The notes below the pieces were generated by a model. The model was given only the letters and a program-made list of their open reading frames with translations. It did no database searches and was not told the origin of the DNA. Both the position numbers and the translations under genes were made by a program. Positions 34,709-42,805 of a DNA stretch of 49,851 bases are shown piece after piece. Position 1 is the stretch's first letter. Every line of letters starts with the position of its first letter. The stretch comes from Tidjanibacter sp. (lineage in GTDB: Bacteria; Bacteroidota; Bacteroidia; Bacteroidales; Rikenellaceae), in NCBI GenBank assembly GCA_017628305.1, contig JAGBZI010000072.1, forward strand, positions 1-49,851, given 5' to 3'.

Positions 34709-36553
34709 ATGAGGAGATTTCTTCTGTGGATAGTGGCGCTTGTGGCCTTCAGCATGGGGGCTCGCGGCGAGGAGGTATCCTTTGAGGTGAACATTCCGAG
34801 GGCAGTGGCTGTGGGCCAACCCTTCGGCGTGGAGTTTTCGATTAATGCCAAGTACAAGGATTTCGTGCCCCCCTCGTTCGAGGGCTTCAGTGTGCTTGCA
34901 GGCCCCTCCACCTCGAACAGCACAAGTGTTCAGCTTATCAATGGCAAGATGAGCCAGTCGGTGAACCACACCATCAGTTATGTGCTCTCGTGTAGCACCG
35001 AGGGTGAGTTTACTATTGGCTCCGCAAGTGTGAAGGCGGATGGCAAGAGCTACCAGACCCGTCCTGTCGTCGTGAAGGTCATAAAGGAGAGCGGCAGTGG
35101 TAGCGGTTCGTCGGCCCAAGGGCAAGGAGCCGCTCAGCAGGGCCAACAAAGCGCAGCAACCCTCGCCGAGGACGATGTGCTGATTGTCTCCTCTGTGGAC
35201 CGCACAAGGGCCTACAAAGGAGAGCCCGTGCTGGTCACCTACAAGCTCTACACTCGCGTAGCCATGAACGCCGAGGGGCAAAAGATGCCATCCTTTGCGG
35301 GTTTCTGGACCCAGAGGCTCAATGTTGACGGCAACCGTTGGGTGAGGGAGGAGTATGGCGGCAAGCTCTACGACGCCTGTCCTGTGGCCGAATACCTCGT
35401 CTTCCCCCAGCAGAGCGGTGAGCTGAAGATTGAGCCGATGGAGATGTCGATTGTGGCCCGCATTCAGGTGAAGGCTCCCCGCCGTGGCGGTTTCGACCCA
35501 TTTGCCGACTTCTTCGATGTGCCCCAAATTCAGGAGGTACGAAGGGTTGTCAGGTCCAAAGAGATAACCCTCAATGTAAAACCTTTGCCCGAAGGTGCGC
35601 CAGCAAGTTTCAGCGGCGCTGTGGGCGAGTTTGAGCTGAGCGTCACACCCCCGGCCGACGAGATTGAGGCAAACAGTGCAGTGACCTATGTGGCCAAAAT
35701 CTCGGGTACGGGCAACCTTCCCATGATTCAGGCTCCCCAACTGAAGCTCCCAAGTTCGTTTGAGCAGTACAGTGTGAAGAGCACGGAGAGCATTCAGACC
35801 ACCTCGAGGGGTGTGAGTGGCTACCGCCAATTTGAGTATCCCATGATTGCCCGAGCCGAGGGCGACTACTTCATCCCCCCGATGGAGTTCTCCTTCTTCA
35901 ACCCCCGATTGGGCAAGTATGTGACCCTCACCGCAAAGGAGTATGCACTCCACATCACTCCCGACAGCCACACCTCCGCCGCAGGCCCCAACCCTGCACT
36001 TGTGGGTGGCATCGACAAGGAGGCCATAAAATTCCTCGGCACCGACATCCGTTTTATCGACCTTGCACCCACATCGTTCCGCCCCATCGGCAGGGTATTC
36101 CTCTTCAGCGATGGCTACTTCTTGGCAGTGGTGATTATCATCATGGCCTTTGTGGGCATAGCCATTGTACTGCGCAAACGCCTGCGCGAGATGCGCAATC
36201 AGGCAACCCTGAAGGGTAAAAGGGCTAATAAAGTGGCTCTGGCCCGCTTCCGCGCAGCCGAGCGCTACATGAAAGAGGCCAACCAGAGGGGCTTCTACGA
36301 GGAGATGTTGCGTGGCCTGTGGGGCTACTTGGGCGACAAGCTCAACATCCCCGCCGCCAACCTCACCAAAGAGAACATCCGCGAGCAACTTGCACGCAAG
36401 GGGGTGGAGGCCGAGTGTGTGGAGCACTATGTGGCCCTCATAACCGACTGTGAGTATGCACAGTACGCCCCCTCGGGCAGCGGACAGATGGAGGAGGCCT
36501 ACCTGAAAGGTGTGGAGCTCATCTCGCGCCTCGAAGGAGAGATTAACCGATAA
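34709..36553 (+). CDS. batD: BatD family protein
   Basis: A 614-aa membrane-anchored protein of the Bacteroidetes Bat (aerotolerance-associated) set. A signal peptide (MRRFLLWIVALVAFSMGARG) is followed by a long periplasmic beta-rich region with repeated Ig-like units (VSFEVNIPRAVAVGQPFGVE; EDDVLIVSSVDRTRAYKGEP). One transmembrane helix lies near 475-492 (LAVVIIIMAFVGIAIV), and a cytoplasmic tail has charged helices. A low-complexity Gly/Ser/Gln linker lies near 130-150. The ATG at 34709 places the signal peptide at the N-terminus; an upstream TTG adds four residues without benefit. Role unproven. batE follows 24 bp downstream. Confidence 0.88.
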   Translation: MRRFLLWIVALVAFSMGARGEEVSFEVNIPRAVAVGQPFGVEFSINAKYKDFVPPSFEGFSVLAGPSTSNSTSVQLINGKMSQSVNHTISYVLSCSTEGEFTIGSASVKADGKSYQTRPVVVKVIKESGSGSGSSAQGQGAAQQGQQSAATLAEDDVLIVSSVDRTRAYKGEPVLVTYKLYTRVAMNAEGQKMPSFAGFWTQRLNVDGNRWVREEYGGKLYDACPVAEYLVFPQQSGELKIEPMEMSIVARIQVKAPRRGGFDPFADFFDVPQIQEVRRVVRSKEITLNVKPLPEGAPASFSGAVGEFELSVTPPADEIEANSAVTYVAKISGTGNLPMIQAPQLKLPSSFEQYSVKSTESIQTTSRGVSGYRQFEYPMIARAEGDYFIPPMEFSFFNPRLGKYVTLTAKEYALHITPDSHTSAAGPNPALVGGIDKEAIKFLGTDIRFIDLAPTSFRPIGRVFLFSDGYFLAVVIIIMAFVGIAIVLRKRLREMRNQATLKGKRANKVALARFRAAERYMKEANQRGFYEEMLRGLWGYLGDKLNIPAANLTKENIREQLARKGVEAECVEHYVALITDCEYAQYAPSGSGQMEEAYLKGVELISRLEGEINR

Positions 36554-36577
36554 ACAGACAAGTGAAACGACACAGTT

Positions 36578-37390
36578 ATGCGCAAGATTTTTAGTGTACT
36601 GACCGCCATCATACTCTCGACCACACTCACTGTGGCACGAGCTCAAGAGCCCGCCAACCCCGAGTCGGCAACTCCCGAAGTAGCCACAACCATCGACCCC
36701 GAAGTGCTCTGGCAGAGAGGCAACAGGCTCTACACCGCCGGCGACTACAATGGCGCTGTGGCCACCTACGACTCCATCGTAAAGTGCGGGGTGGAGAGCG
36801 CCGCACTCTACTACAATATTGCCGGCGCCTACTTTAAAGCCGGCAAGAGCGGCAAAGCGATTCTCAACTACCACCGCTCGCTGAGGCTCGACCCTGCAAA
36901 CGACGACGCAGCCTATAACCTCGCCTATGCGGAGAGTTTCACCAAAGACCGCATCGAGGAGGTTCCACGCTCGGCCGTAAGCCGATGGTTCGCCCGCGCA
37001 GCACGCATCATGAGCGAAAGTTGCTGGGCCGCAGTGTCGCTCGTAGCACTTGCCGTACTCCTCTCGGCCATCCTCTTCTACCAGCTCTCGGCTCGCCGCA
37101 AGGTGCGCAAGGGGGGCTTTGTGGTAGCTCTGGTGGCAGTGGTTGTGTTGGCAGTGAGCATTACTTTCGGCGCCTCCGCACGACACCAGATAATGGTAGA
37201 TAATGAGGCCATCGTGCTCTCCTCGGCAGCTGTGGTGAAGGCCTCGCCCGACCGCACCAGCAAGGAGCTCTTCATTCTCCACGAGGGAACAAAGGTGGAG
37301 GTACTCAGCGAATTTGGCGAGTGGAGCGAGATACGCATAGCCGACGGCAACGAGGGATGGATACGCACCACCTCCATCGAAAAGATTTAA
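36578..37390 (+). CDS. batE: BatE-like TPR and SH3 membrane protein
   Basis: A 270-aa protein. Signal peptide ending ARAQ; TPR repeats at about 40-125 (LWQRGNRLYTAGDYNGAVATY; YYNIAGAYFKAGKSGKAILN); two transmembrane helices at about 151-168 and 180-198; then a bacterial SH3 domain at 208-268 (VVKASPDRTSKELFILHEGT, VEVLSEFGEWSEIRI, GWIRTTSIEKI). This order is the BatE architecture. TPR and SH3 domains imply scaffolding with the neighbouring BatD and perhaps with the cell wall. It lies between batD and recR on the same strand with short gaps. Confidence 0.87.
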   Translation: MRKIFSVLTAIILSTTLTVARAQEPANPESATPEVATTIDPEVLWQRGNRLYTAGDYNGAVATYDSIVKCGVESAALYYNIAGAYFKAGKSGKAILNYHRSLRLDPANDDAAYNLAYAESFTKDRIEEVPRSAVSRWFARAARIMSESCWAAVSLVALAVLLSAILFYQLSARRKVRKGGFVVALVAVVVLAVSITFGASARHQIMVDNEAIVLSSAAVVKASPDRTSKELFILHEGTKVEVLSEFGEWSEIRIADGNEGWIRTTSIEKI

Positions 37391-37412
37391 CACCCCCCCA
37401 AACAACGGAACT

Positions 37413-38012
37413 ATGTCGAAACTGCTAAACGATGCCGTAGGCGAGCTCTCGAAGCTCCCCTCCATAGGCCGCCGCACAGCCCTGCGCCTTGCACTCCACC
37501 TGCTCCATGAGGATGAGCAAGAGGTGGCAAGCCTCGCAGAGGCACTCGTACGCTTCCGCCGCGATGTGCGTTTCTGCGCCCGCTGCAACAACCTTACGGA
37601 CAATGAGTTTTGCCCCATCTGTGCAGACCCGTCGAGGGATAGGACAACGGTGTGTGTGGTGGAACAGGTGGGCGATGTGCTCTCCATCGAGAACACCCGA
37701 CAGTACAACGGCCTCTACCATGTGTTGGGCGGCATCATCTCCCCCATGCAGGGCATAGGCCCCAGCGACCTGAAGATTGACCTGCTGGTGGAGAATATTG
37801 CAAGGGGGGAGATAAAAGAGGTCATCCTCGCCATTGGTGCCACTGTGGAGGGCGAAACCACCCTGTTTTACATCATGCGCAAGTTGGCGCAGTTCGAGGG
37901 GCTGAAGATTACGAAGATAGCCCGCGGCATCGGTGTGGGCGACGAGATTGAGTATGCCAACGAGCTGACCATTGCCCACGCACTCCACAATAGAATAGAG
38001 GTGAAACAATAG
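37413..38012 (+). CDS. recR: Recombination protein RecR
   Basis: A 199-aa DNA-repair mediator that acts with RecO and RecF to load RecA at gaps. An N-terminal helix-hairpin-helix (LSKLPSIGRRTALRLALHLL) precedes a C4 zinc finger (Cys55, Cys58, Cys67, Cys70) and a TOPRIM domain (VCVVEQVGDVLSIE ... HVLGGIISPMQG). The C-terminal Walker-like ARGIGVGDEIEYANE follows. It is the expected length. The last codons form the left arm of a long hairpin, so coding and termination signals overlap. Confidence 0.97.
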   Translation: MSKLLNDAVGELSKLPSIGRRTALRLALHLLHEDEQEVASLAEALVRFRRDVRFCARCNNLTDNEFCPICADPSRDRTTVCVVEQVGDVLSIENTRQYNGLYHVLGGIISPMQGIGPSDLKIDLLVENIARGEIKEVILAIGATVEGETTLFYIMRKLAQFEGLKITKIARGIGVGDEIEYANELTIAHALHNRIEVKQ

Positions 38013-38032
38013 TGTTTCACCTCTATTCTATT
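37989..38032 (+). terminator. 19-bp perfect hairpin overlapping the recR stop codon
   Basis: Left arm 37989-38007 lies inside recR, right arm 38014-38032 is downstream, and the 6-nt loop (38008-38013) contains the TAG stop. The stem is perfect. There is no long T-run after it (TTATGCGG), so it may act as a 3'-end stabiliser or a convergent-transcription barrier rather than a classic terminator. Confidence 0.7.
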
Positions 38033-38054
38033 ATGCGGTTGCGCTTTATGTGTA

Positions 38055-38105
38055 CTACTCTTCGTTCCAATAGCGCACGGAGTTGTCGATGCTCTTCTCG
38101 GTGGT
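38055..38105 (-). pseudogene. C-terminal stub of a second [FeFe] hydrogenase
   Basis: The minus strand encodes TTEKSIDNSVRYWNEE and a TAG stop. This aligns with the C-terminus of the hydrogenase at 38546-39985 (TEKKITKSVEYWKSVTGEE) at about 11 of 16 residues, with the stop in register. The stub begins directly after the TAA of the membrane-protein gene and in the same frame. It looks like the relic of a tandem hydrogenase duplicate whose body was lost or replaced. Confidence 0.65.
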
Positions 38106-38477
38106 TTAATTGCTCTCTTTTTTTATGGAGCAGATTATTGATATATGTATGGTTGCAAGTGTCACAATTCCCACGACGGCTAATATGGTAGTGGAGGTGT
38201 GGTGCTCCGATAGTAAATCAATACATTTGAACAATAGCAGACCCGTTGTGAGAATAATACACACAATGTCAAGAAGTCTATGTAACTTCCTTAGGGGGTC
38301 TTTTGTGAGTCGCTTGCGTAGAAGTGGCCAGCAGATTAGCTCTATACCGATGGTAATGTAGGCAGCCATATTCCACCGCTCAGCAACCTCTCCTCTTTGT
38401 AGTTCGCCGATAATCAAAAGCGCAGAAGAGAGGATGATAAATAGCTGAACGATAGAGTGTTTGTGTGGAGTGCTCAT
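38106..38477 (-). CDS. Small four-helix membrane protein of unknown function
   Basis: A 123-aa protein with four hydrophobic segments: IVQLFIILSSALLIIG; MAAYITIGIELICWPLL; LLDIVCIILTTGLLLF; and ILAVVGIVTLATIHISIICS. A basic loop between helices 2 and 3 (RKRLTKDPLRKLHR) suggests a cytoplasmic face there. I recognise no family. It is on the hydrogenase strand, 68 bp downstream of that gene but separated by a hairpin. The gene is more AT-rich than its surroundings. Its stop codon is immediately followed, in frame, by the hydrogenase stub. No promoter is evident. Confidence 0.7.
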   Translation of the reverse strand: MSTPHKHSIVQLFIILSSALLIIGELQRGEVAERWNMAAYITIGIELICWPLLRKRLTKDPLRKLHRLLDIVCIILTTGLLLFKCIDLLSEHHTSTTILAVVGIVTLATIHISIICSIKKESN

Positions 38478-38493
38478 AGTATCTTAAATTGAC

Positions 38494-38528
38494 ACAGACC
38501 CCAAAAGCTCTATGCCATTGGGGTCTGT
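38494..38528 (-). terminator. Hairpin after the hydrogenase gene
   Basis: Perfect 11-bp inverted repeat (38494-38504 and 38518-38528) with a 13-nt loop, 17 bp after the hydrogenase stop. The minus-strand tail (GTCAATTT) is only mildly T-rich. Confidence 0.6.
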
Positions 38529-38545
38529 ACATAAATGATTATTTG

Positions 38546-39985
38546 CTACTCTTCGCCGGTGACGCTCTTCCAGTACTCAACCGACTTGGTAATCTTCTTC
38601 TCGGTGGCCTCGTTGCCATACTTATCGACATCGGCAATGTTCCTCGGACCGTGGTTGATACACAAGGGACCATTCAAGCAACCGCCCTCGCAAATCATAC
38701 CCTCAAAGAAGTTGAACTCGCTCTTGCCAACCTTCAGCTTCGCAAGGTTCACACGGCACTCGTCAATACCACTCATATACACAGGCTTCAGACCCTCATA
38801 GCCGCTCTCCAAAGCGAGGTCCAGCAGACCCTGAACAATACCACCTGCCTTGGCAAAGATGCGGCCATAGAACGAAGCGTTGTTCAGAGGGGTATCCTCC
38901 TGCTCGGTGGTCTCGATGTCCCTTGCATCCAAGAAGGCCTGCAACTCCTCGAACGACATCACCGAGTCGATGGCACCATTCGTCTTCTCCAGCGTATACT
39001 CCATCTTCTTGGCAGCGCAGGGGCCAATGAACACAACCTTTGCATTGGGCTCGCTCTTCTTAATCAGGCGGGCAATCTCAATCATAGGCGAGGGGGTATG
39101 GGAGATATGCTGGGTGAGGGTGGGATAGTTAATCTCAATGAAGCGCACAAACGAGGGACAGCACGAAGTGGTGAGGAGCTTCTTCTCGTTCCACTCGCGG
39201 GCCTCCTTATAGAGGGTCACATCGGCACCCATAGCCACCTCCACAACATCGTGGAAGCCGAGCTTCTTGATGGCAGTAACCACCTGCTCAATGCGGCCAT
39301 AGCGGCACTGGCTGATAATCGCGGGAGCCAACACTGCATAGACCTTATAGTTCTCCTTCTCGGCATTCTGGAGCATCCTCACGATGTCGAGCAGCAGCGA
39401 CTTGTCGGTCATGGCACCAAAGGGACAAGCGATAACGCACTGGCCACACATGATACACTTATCGTTATCGATTTTAGCCTTCTGGTCGGAGTCGATGCTG
39501 ATAGCTTTCACCTTACACGACTGCATACAGGGGCGCGAGAGTTTGATAATCGCACCATAGGGGCAAGCCTGAGTACACTTACCACACTCGATACACTTGT
39601 CGTGGTCGATTACCGAGCGCTTACCCACAATGCTGATGGCATCCTTGGGGCAGGCATCCTTACAAGCGTGGCTGATACAACCTCGGCAAGCGGGAGTAAC
39701 AAGAATTCCCTTGGCGGGACACTCGTCGCAAGCGATGTCGATAACCTCGATAACATTGGGATTCTCCTTGTCGCCACCACAGGCCATGCGCACCCTCTCC
39801 TGAAGGATTGCGCGCTCCTTGTAGATACAGCAGCGGAGCTCTGCTTTGGGGCCGGGGGAGATTTTCTTGGGAATGTCGATGTAAGCTCTGTCGAGCGTAC
39901 CTTCGTAAGCGCTGCGCACCACCTCTTTCAGCACATTGTACTTGAGGAGCTGCACACTGGTGTCGAATACTTTGTCTTGCTTCAT
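38546..39985 (-). CDS. Monomeric [FeFe] hydrogenase (group B-like)
   Basis: A 479-aa iron-sulfur protein. Ferredoxin-like cysteine sets lie at 100/103/108/112, 131/134/137/141 and 177/180/183/187, with extra cysteines at 153 and 157. The H-cluster motifs are L1 TTSCCPSFV (Cys275, Cys276), L2 FIGPCAAKKMEY (Cys323) and L3 EGMICEGGCLNGP (Cys432, Cys436). GPCAAKK in L2 and the aromatic residue after CCPS match group B enzymes rather than the bifurcating group A. It probably evolves H2 from reduced ferredoxin, or acts as a redox valve; the physiological role of group B is little known. No maturase genes (hydEFG) are in the window. Confidence 0.9.
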   Translation of the reverse strand: MKQDKVFDTSVQLLKYNVLKEVVRSAYEGTLDRAYIDIPKKISPGPKAELRCCIYKERAILQERVRMACGGDKENPNVIEVIDIACDECPAKGILVTPACRGCISHACKDACPKDAISIVGKRSVIDHDKCIECGKCTQACPYGAIIKLSRPCMQSCKVKAISIDSDQKAKIDNDKCIMCGQCVIACPFGAMTDKSLLLDIVRMLQNAEKENYKVYAVLAPAIISQCRYGRIEQVVTAIKKLGFHDVVEVAMGADVTLYKEAREWNEKKLLTTSCCPSFVRFIEINYPTLTQHISHTPSPMIEIARLIKKSEPNAKVVFIGPCAAKKMEYTLEKTNGAIDSVMSFEELQAFLDARDIETTEQEDTPLNNASFYGRIFAKAGGIVQGLLDLALESGYEGLKPVYMSGIDECRVNLAKLKVGKSEFNFFEGMICEGGCLNGPLCINHGPRNIADVDKYGNEATEKKITKSVEYWKSVTGEE

Positions 39986-40002
39986 GATAGAATGGAGTTA
40001 TG

Positions 40003-40010
40003 CAAAGATA
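40003..40010 (-). promoter_or_regulatory. Hydrogenase promoter (-7 element)
   Basis: The minus strand reads TATCTTTG, only 17 bp from the ATG, predicting a very short leader. No clear -33 match. Confidence 0.5.
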
Positions 40011-40112
40011 ATGGTGTGTGGTTTCTTCGTTTGAAATATGCCACAAAGTTAATCTTTTTTCGCCATACACAAAGAGCCGCCACCACGAAATGCTATTTCT
40101 CGAGGAGGAATA

Positions 40113-40143
40113 TTGCATTTTTGGGGAAGAATATCTATTTTTG
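40113..40143 (+). promoter_or_regulatory. Putative promoter of the metY-metX-hom operon
   Basis: TTG at 40113-40115, a 20-bp spacer, then TATTTTTG at 40136-40143. If real, the leader is about 330 nt long. Confidence 0.55.
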
Positions 40144-40149
40144 TGGTTG

Positions 40150-40413
40150 AAAACATAGCCACCCTACGGATGAAAGGTTACACCTCCATATCTTCTGCGA
40201 ATTGCGCTGCTCGTTGCGGTGCCCGCTTTGGTGTGGCTATGGATATGCGAATGTGCCGTTAGGCACTACCTCATCGTATGGGGGGCTACGGGCCCCTTGT
40301 GGTCACACACGCAACGACCTACCTAAACCTACAAATCCTAATTTACACCATCCGAAGACCATTGTTGTGCTCTGCTTTGGGCGTATAATAGTGGCCGGTA
40401 ATTGACTAACAGA
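40150..40413 (+). other. GC-rich untranslated leader with hairpins upstream of metY
   Basis: Part of the 494-bp gap between the hydrogenase and metY. I see no credible gene: the only ORF (40202-40405) gives a Cys/Pro-rich peptide of non-coding character. Hairpins include GTGCC/GGCAC with loop GTTA (40253-40266), GGGGC/GCCCC (40282-40296) and a longer-range CATATC/GATATG pairing (about 40193 with 40242). It does not match the SAM-I or SAM-II riboswitch consensus as I know them. It could be an unrecognised leader RNA or a dispersed intergenic repeat. Confidence 0.4.
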
Positions 40414-40469
40414 GCTGACAGCTGAATGCTGAACGCTGAACGCTGATTGCTGAACGCTGAATGCTAAAT
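40414..40469 (+). repeat. Heptamer tandem array (GCTGAAC), eight copies
   Basis: Eight consecutive 7-bp units: GCTGACA, GCTGAAT, GCTGAAC, GCTGAAC, GCTGATT, GCTGAAC, GCTGAAT and GCTAAAT. It ends 10 bp before the metY ATG, so it occupies the ribosome-loading region. The regular period suggests slippage-prone DNA. Confidence 0.85.
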
Positions 40470-40479
40470 AAATATAGCT

Positions 40480-41775
40480 ATGAAAAAGAACTTACATTTC
40501 GAGACCCTCCAGATACATGCAGGTCGTCACCGCGACGCCACCTGTTCGCGCGGTGCGGCCATCTACCCCACCGCAGCCTACGAGTTCCCCTCGTGCGACT
40601 ATGCTGCCGACCTCTTCAACCTCAAGGAGTTGGGCAACATCTACACCCGCCTCCAAAACCCCACCTCCAATGCCTACGAGGAGCGTGTAGCTGCCCTCGA
40701 GGGGGGTGTGGGAGCCTTGGCCGTGTCGTCGGGCATGTCGGCACAGTTGGTGGTGATTACCTCGCTCTGCAAGGCCGGCGACAACATTGTGGCAGCCCCA
40801 CTGCTCTATGGTGGCACCTTCAACCAATTTAAGATTACCTTCCGCAAGATGGGTATCGACTGCCGCCGTGCCGACAACGACTCGGTGGAGGCCTTCGAGC
40901 GCCTCATCGACGAGAACACCAAGGCTATCTATGTGGAGTCGATGAGTAATCCTGCCTGCTCGGTGCCCGACCTTGCAGCTCTGGCCGAGTTGGCCCACAA
41001 GTGGGATATCCCCTTTGTGGTCGACAACACCTTTGGTGCGTGCGGCTACCTCTGCCGCCCCATCGACCACGGAGCCGACATCGTTGTGGAGAGCGCCACA
41101 AAGTGGATAAACGGCCACGGCACAGCCATGGGCGGTGTGATTGTAGACGCCGGCACCTACAACTGGAAGAACGGAAAATTCCCCGAACTCTCTGGCCCCT
41201 CGGAGGGCTACCACGGTTTGGTGTTGGCCGACGCCTTCGGCCCCATGGCATTCATCGTAAAATGCAGGGTCGATGCACTGCGCGACTTGGGGTGTAGCCC
41301 CTCGTCGTTCGACTCCTACCTCATGCAGCTCGGGCTCCAGACCCTCGCGCTGCGCACACGCCACGAGGTGGAGAGCACCGAGCGCCTTGCCCACTACTTC
41401 CGCTCGCACCCCCGCGTAGAGGAGGTGCAGTGGGTAGGTTTTCCCGAGCACCCCTCCCACACAAACGCCCAGCGATACTTCCGCCACGGCTCGTCGGCGG
41501 TACTCTCGGTTGTGCTCAAGGGCGACCTCCAGACCACCATTAAGTTTGTGGAGGCGCTCGAGATTGTGGTTCACATGACCATGATTGGCGACTCGATAAC
41601 CGTTGTCACCCACCCCGCATCGACCACCCACAAACAGCTCACCGAGGCGGAGCAACTCTCGGCGGGCGTCACCCCCACCCTGCTGCGCATATCGGCCGGA
41701 TTGGAGAATGTGGAGGACATCATTGCAGACTTCGAGCAGGCCTTCGAGGTGGCTTTTGGCACTAACGACAAGTAG
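40480..41775 (+). CDS. metY: O-acetylhomoserine sulfhydrylase
   Basis: A 431-aa PLP enzyme of the Cys/Met metabolism family that makes homocysteine from O-acetylhomoserine and sulfide. The Schiff-base lysine is Lys208 in [17 protein letters not shown]. Other family motifs are [35 protein letters not shown] and the substrate-phosphate region HPASTTH. The length fits MetY rather than the shorter cystathionine enzymes. It leads an operon with metX (10 bp later) and hom, so direct sulfhydrylation is the encoded route. The long leader and heptamer array upstream may regulate it. Confidence 0.95.
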   Translation: MKKNLHFETLQIHAGRHRDATCSRGAAIYPTAAYEFPSCDYAADLFNLKELGNIYTRLQNPTSNAYEERVAALEGGVGALAVSSGMSAQLVVITSLCKAGDNIVAAPLLYGGTFNQFKITFRKMGIDCRRADNDSVEAFERLIDENTKAIYVESMSNPACSVPDLAALAELAHKWDIPFVVDNTFGACGYLCRPIDHGADIVVESATKWINGHGTAMGGVIVDAGTYNWKNGKFPELSGPSEGYHGLVLADAFGPMAFIVKCRVDALRDLGCSPSSFDSYLMQLGLQTLALRTRHEVESTERLAHYFRSHPRVEEVQWVGFPEHPSHTNAQRYFRHGSSAVLSVVLKGDLQTTIKFVEALEIVVHMTMIGDSITVVTHPASTTHKQLTEAEQLSAGVTPTLLRISAGLENVEDIIADFEQAFEVAFGTNDK

Positions 41776-41785
41776 AGGGACAGCC

Positions 41786-42793
41786 ATGAAAGAGTATTTC
41801 GACGAACCTTTGGAGCTGGAGTGTGGCGCTGTACTACCCTCGGTGGAGGTGGAGTACACCACCTACGGCACACTCTCGCCCGCTAAGGACAATGTAATAT
41901 GGGTGTGCCACGCACTGACGGCCGACAGTCGGGTTGCCGAGTGGTGGCCCCACACTGTGGAGGAGGGGCGCTTTTTGGACCCCTCGAGGTGGTTTGTGGT
42001 GTGTGCCACATTTCTCGGCTCGCCCTATGGTTCCACCTCCCCCCTCACCACCAACCCCGCAACAGGCAAGCCCTACGGCGACGAGTTCCCACAGATTACC
42101 GTGCGCGACATGGTTGCTCTCCACCGCAGGTTGGCCCGCAGGCTCGGCATAGAGCGTGTGGAGCTCATCATTGGCAGCTCCATTGGCGGTTTTCAGGCCA
42201 TGGAGTGGGCCATCGCCGACCCCGGATTTGCAAAGCGCGTGGCACTGATTGCCACCTGCACCCGCTCGTCGGCGTGGGCCATAGCCTTCAACGAATCGCA
42301 GAGAATGGCGCTCGAGGCCGACCCCACACTCCACACCGACAGCCCCACAGCCGGAGCAGCAGGCCTTGCAGCAGCACGCAGCATCGCCCTCCTCAGCTAC
42401 CGAGGTGCCGAAGCCTATAACGCCACTCAAACCGACCCCGATGGTGAAAAACTCCACGGATTTAGGGCCACAACCTACCAGCAACACCAAGGCGAAAAGC
42501 TACGCCGCAGGTTCGATGCCCACTGCTACTGGAGGCTCACCGAGGCTGTCGACTCCCACAACATAGGCCGCGGCCGTGGAAGCATTGAGGAGGCCCTCCA
42601 CACCATCACTGCAAAGGCAATTGTGGTGGCCATCAGCAGCGACATACTCTTCCCTCCCGCCGACCACGACATAATGGTGAGCAACATCCCCCATGTGGAG
42701 TATCGCACCATCAACTCACCCTTTGGTCACGACGGTTTCCTCGTGGAGTATGAGCAACTCGACACCATAATCAAAGATTTCATGACACGATAA
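41786..42793 (+). CDS. metX: Homoserine O-acetyltransferase
   Basis: A 335-aa alpha/beta-hydrolase-fold enzyme that transfers acetyl from acetyl-CoA to homoserine, supplying MetY. The nucleophile is Ser132 in IIGSSIGGFQAMEW. The acid and base lie in the SSDILFPPADHDIM and GHDGFLVEYEQL segments. LGSPYGSTSPLTTNPATGKP is the family's oxyanion and substrate loop. The frame is open far upstream (to 41603) through metY, but the true start is the ATG at 41786, just after the metY stop. Confidence 0.94.
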   Translation: MKEYFDEPLELECGAVLPSVEVEYTTYGTLSPAKDNVIWVCHALTADSRVAEWWPHTVEEGRFLDPSRWFVVCATFLGSPYGSTSPLTTNPATGKPYGDEFPQITVRDMVALHRRLARRLGIERVELIIGSSIGGFQAMEWAIADPGFAKRVALIATCTRSSAWAIAFNESQRMALEADPTLHTDSPTAGAAGLAAARSIALLSYRGAEAYNATQTDPDGEKLHGFRATTYQQHQGEKLRRRFDAHCYWRLTEAVDSHNIGRGRGSIEEALHTITAKAIVVAISSDILFPPADHDIMVSNIPHVEYRTINSPFGHDGFLVEYEQLDTIIKDFMTR

Positions 42794-42805
42794 CTACCAT
42801 CAGAT

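Noticed and set aside
40202..40405. 67-codon ORF upstream of metY
   Set aside because: A Cys/Pro/Gly-rich peptide with no family resemblance, lying in a hairpin-rich non-coding leader. Kept only as leader or possible repeat sequence.
40143..40479. SAM riboswitch upstream of metY
   Set aside because: The expected conserved stretches of SAM-I and SAM-II are not visible. A covariance-model search would settle it.
41603..41785. Upstream extension of metX into metY
   Set aside because: The extension reads as out-of-frame metY sequence (Arg/Ser/Pro-rich); the ATG at 41786 starts the real family sequence.
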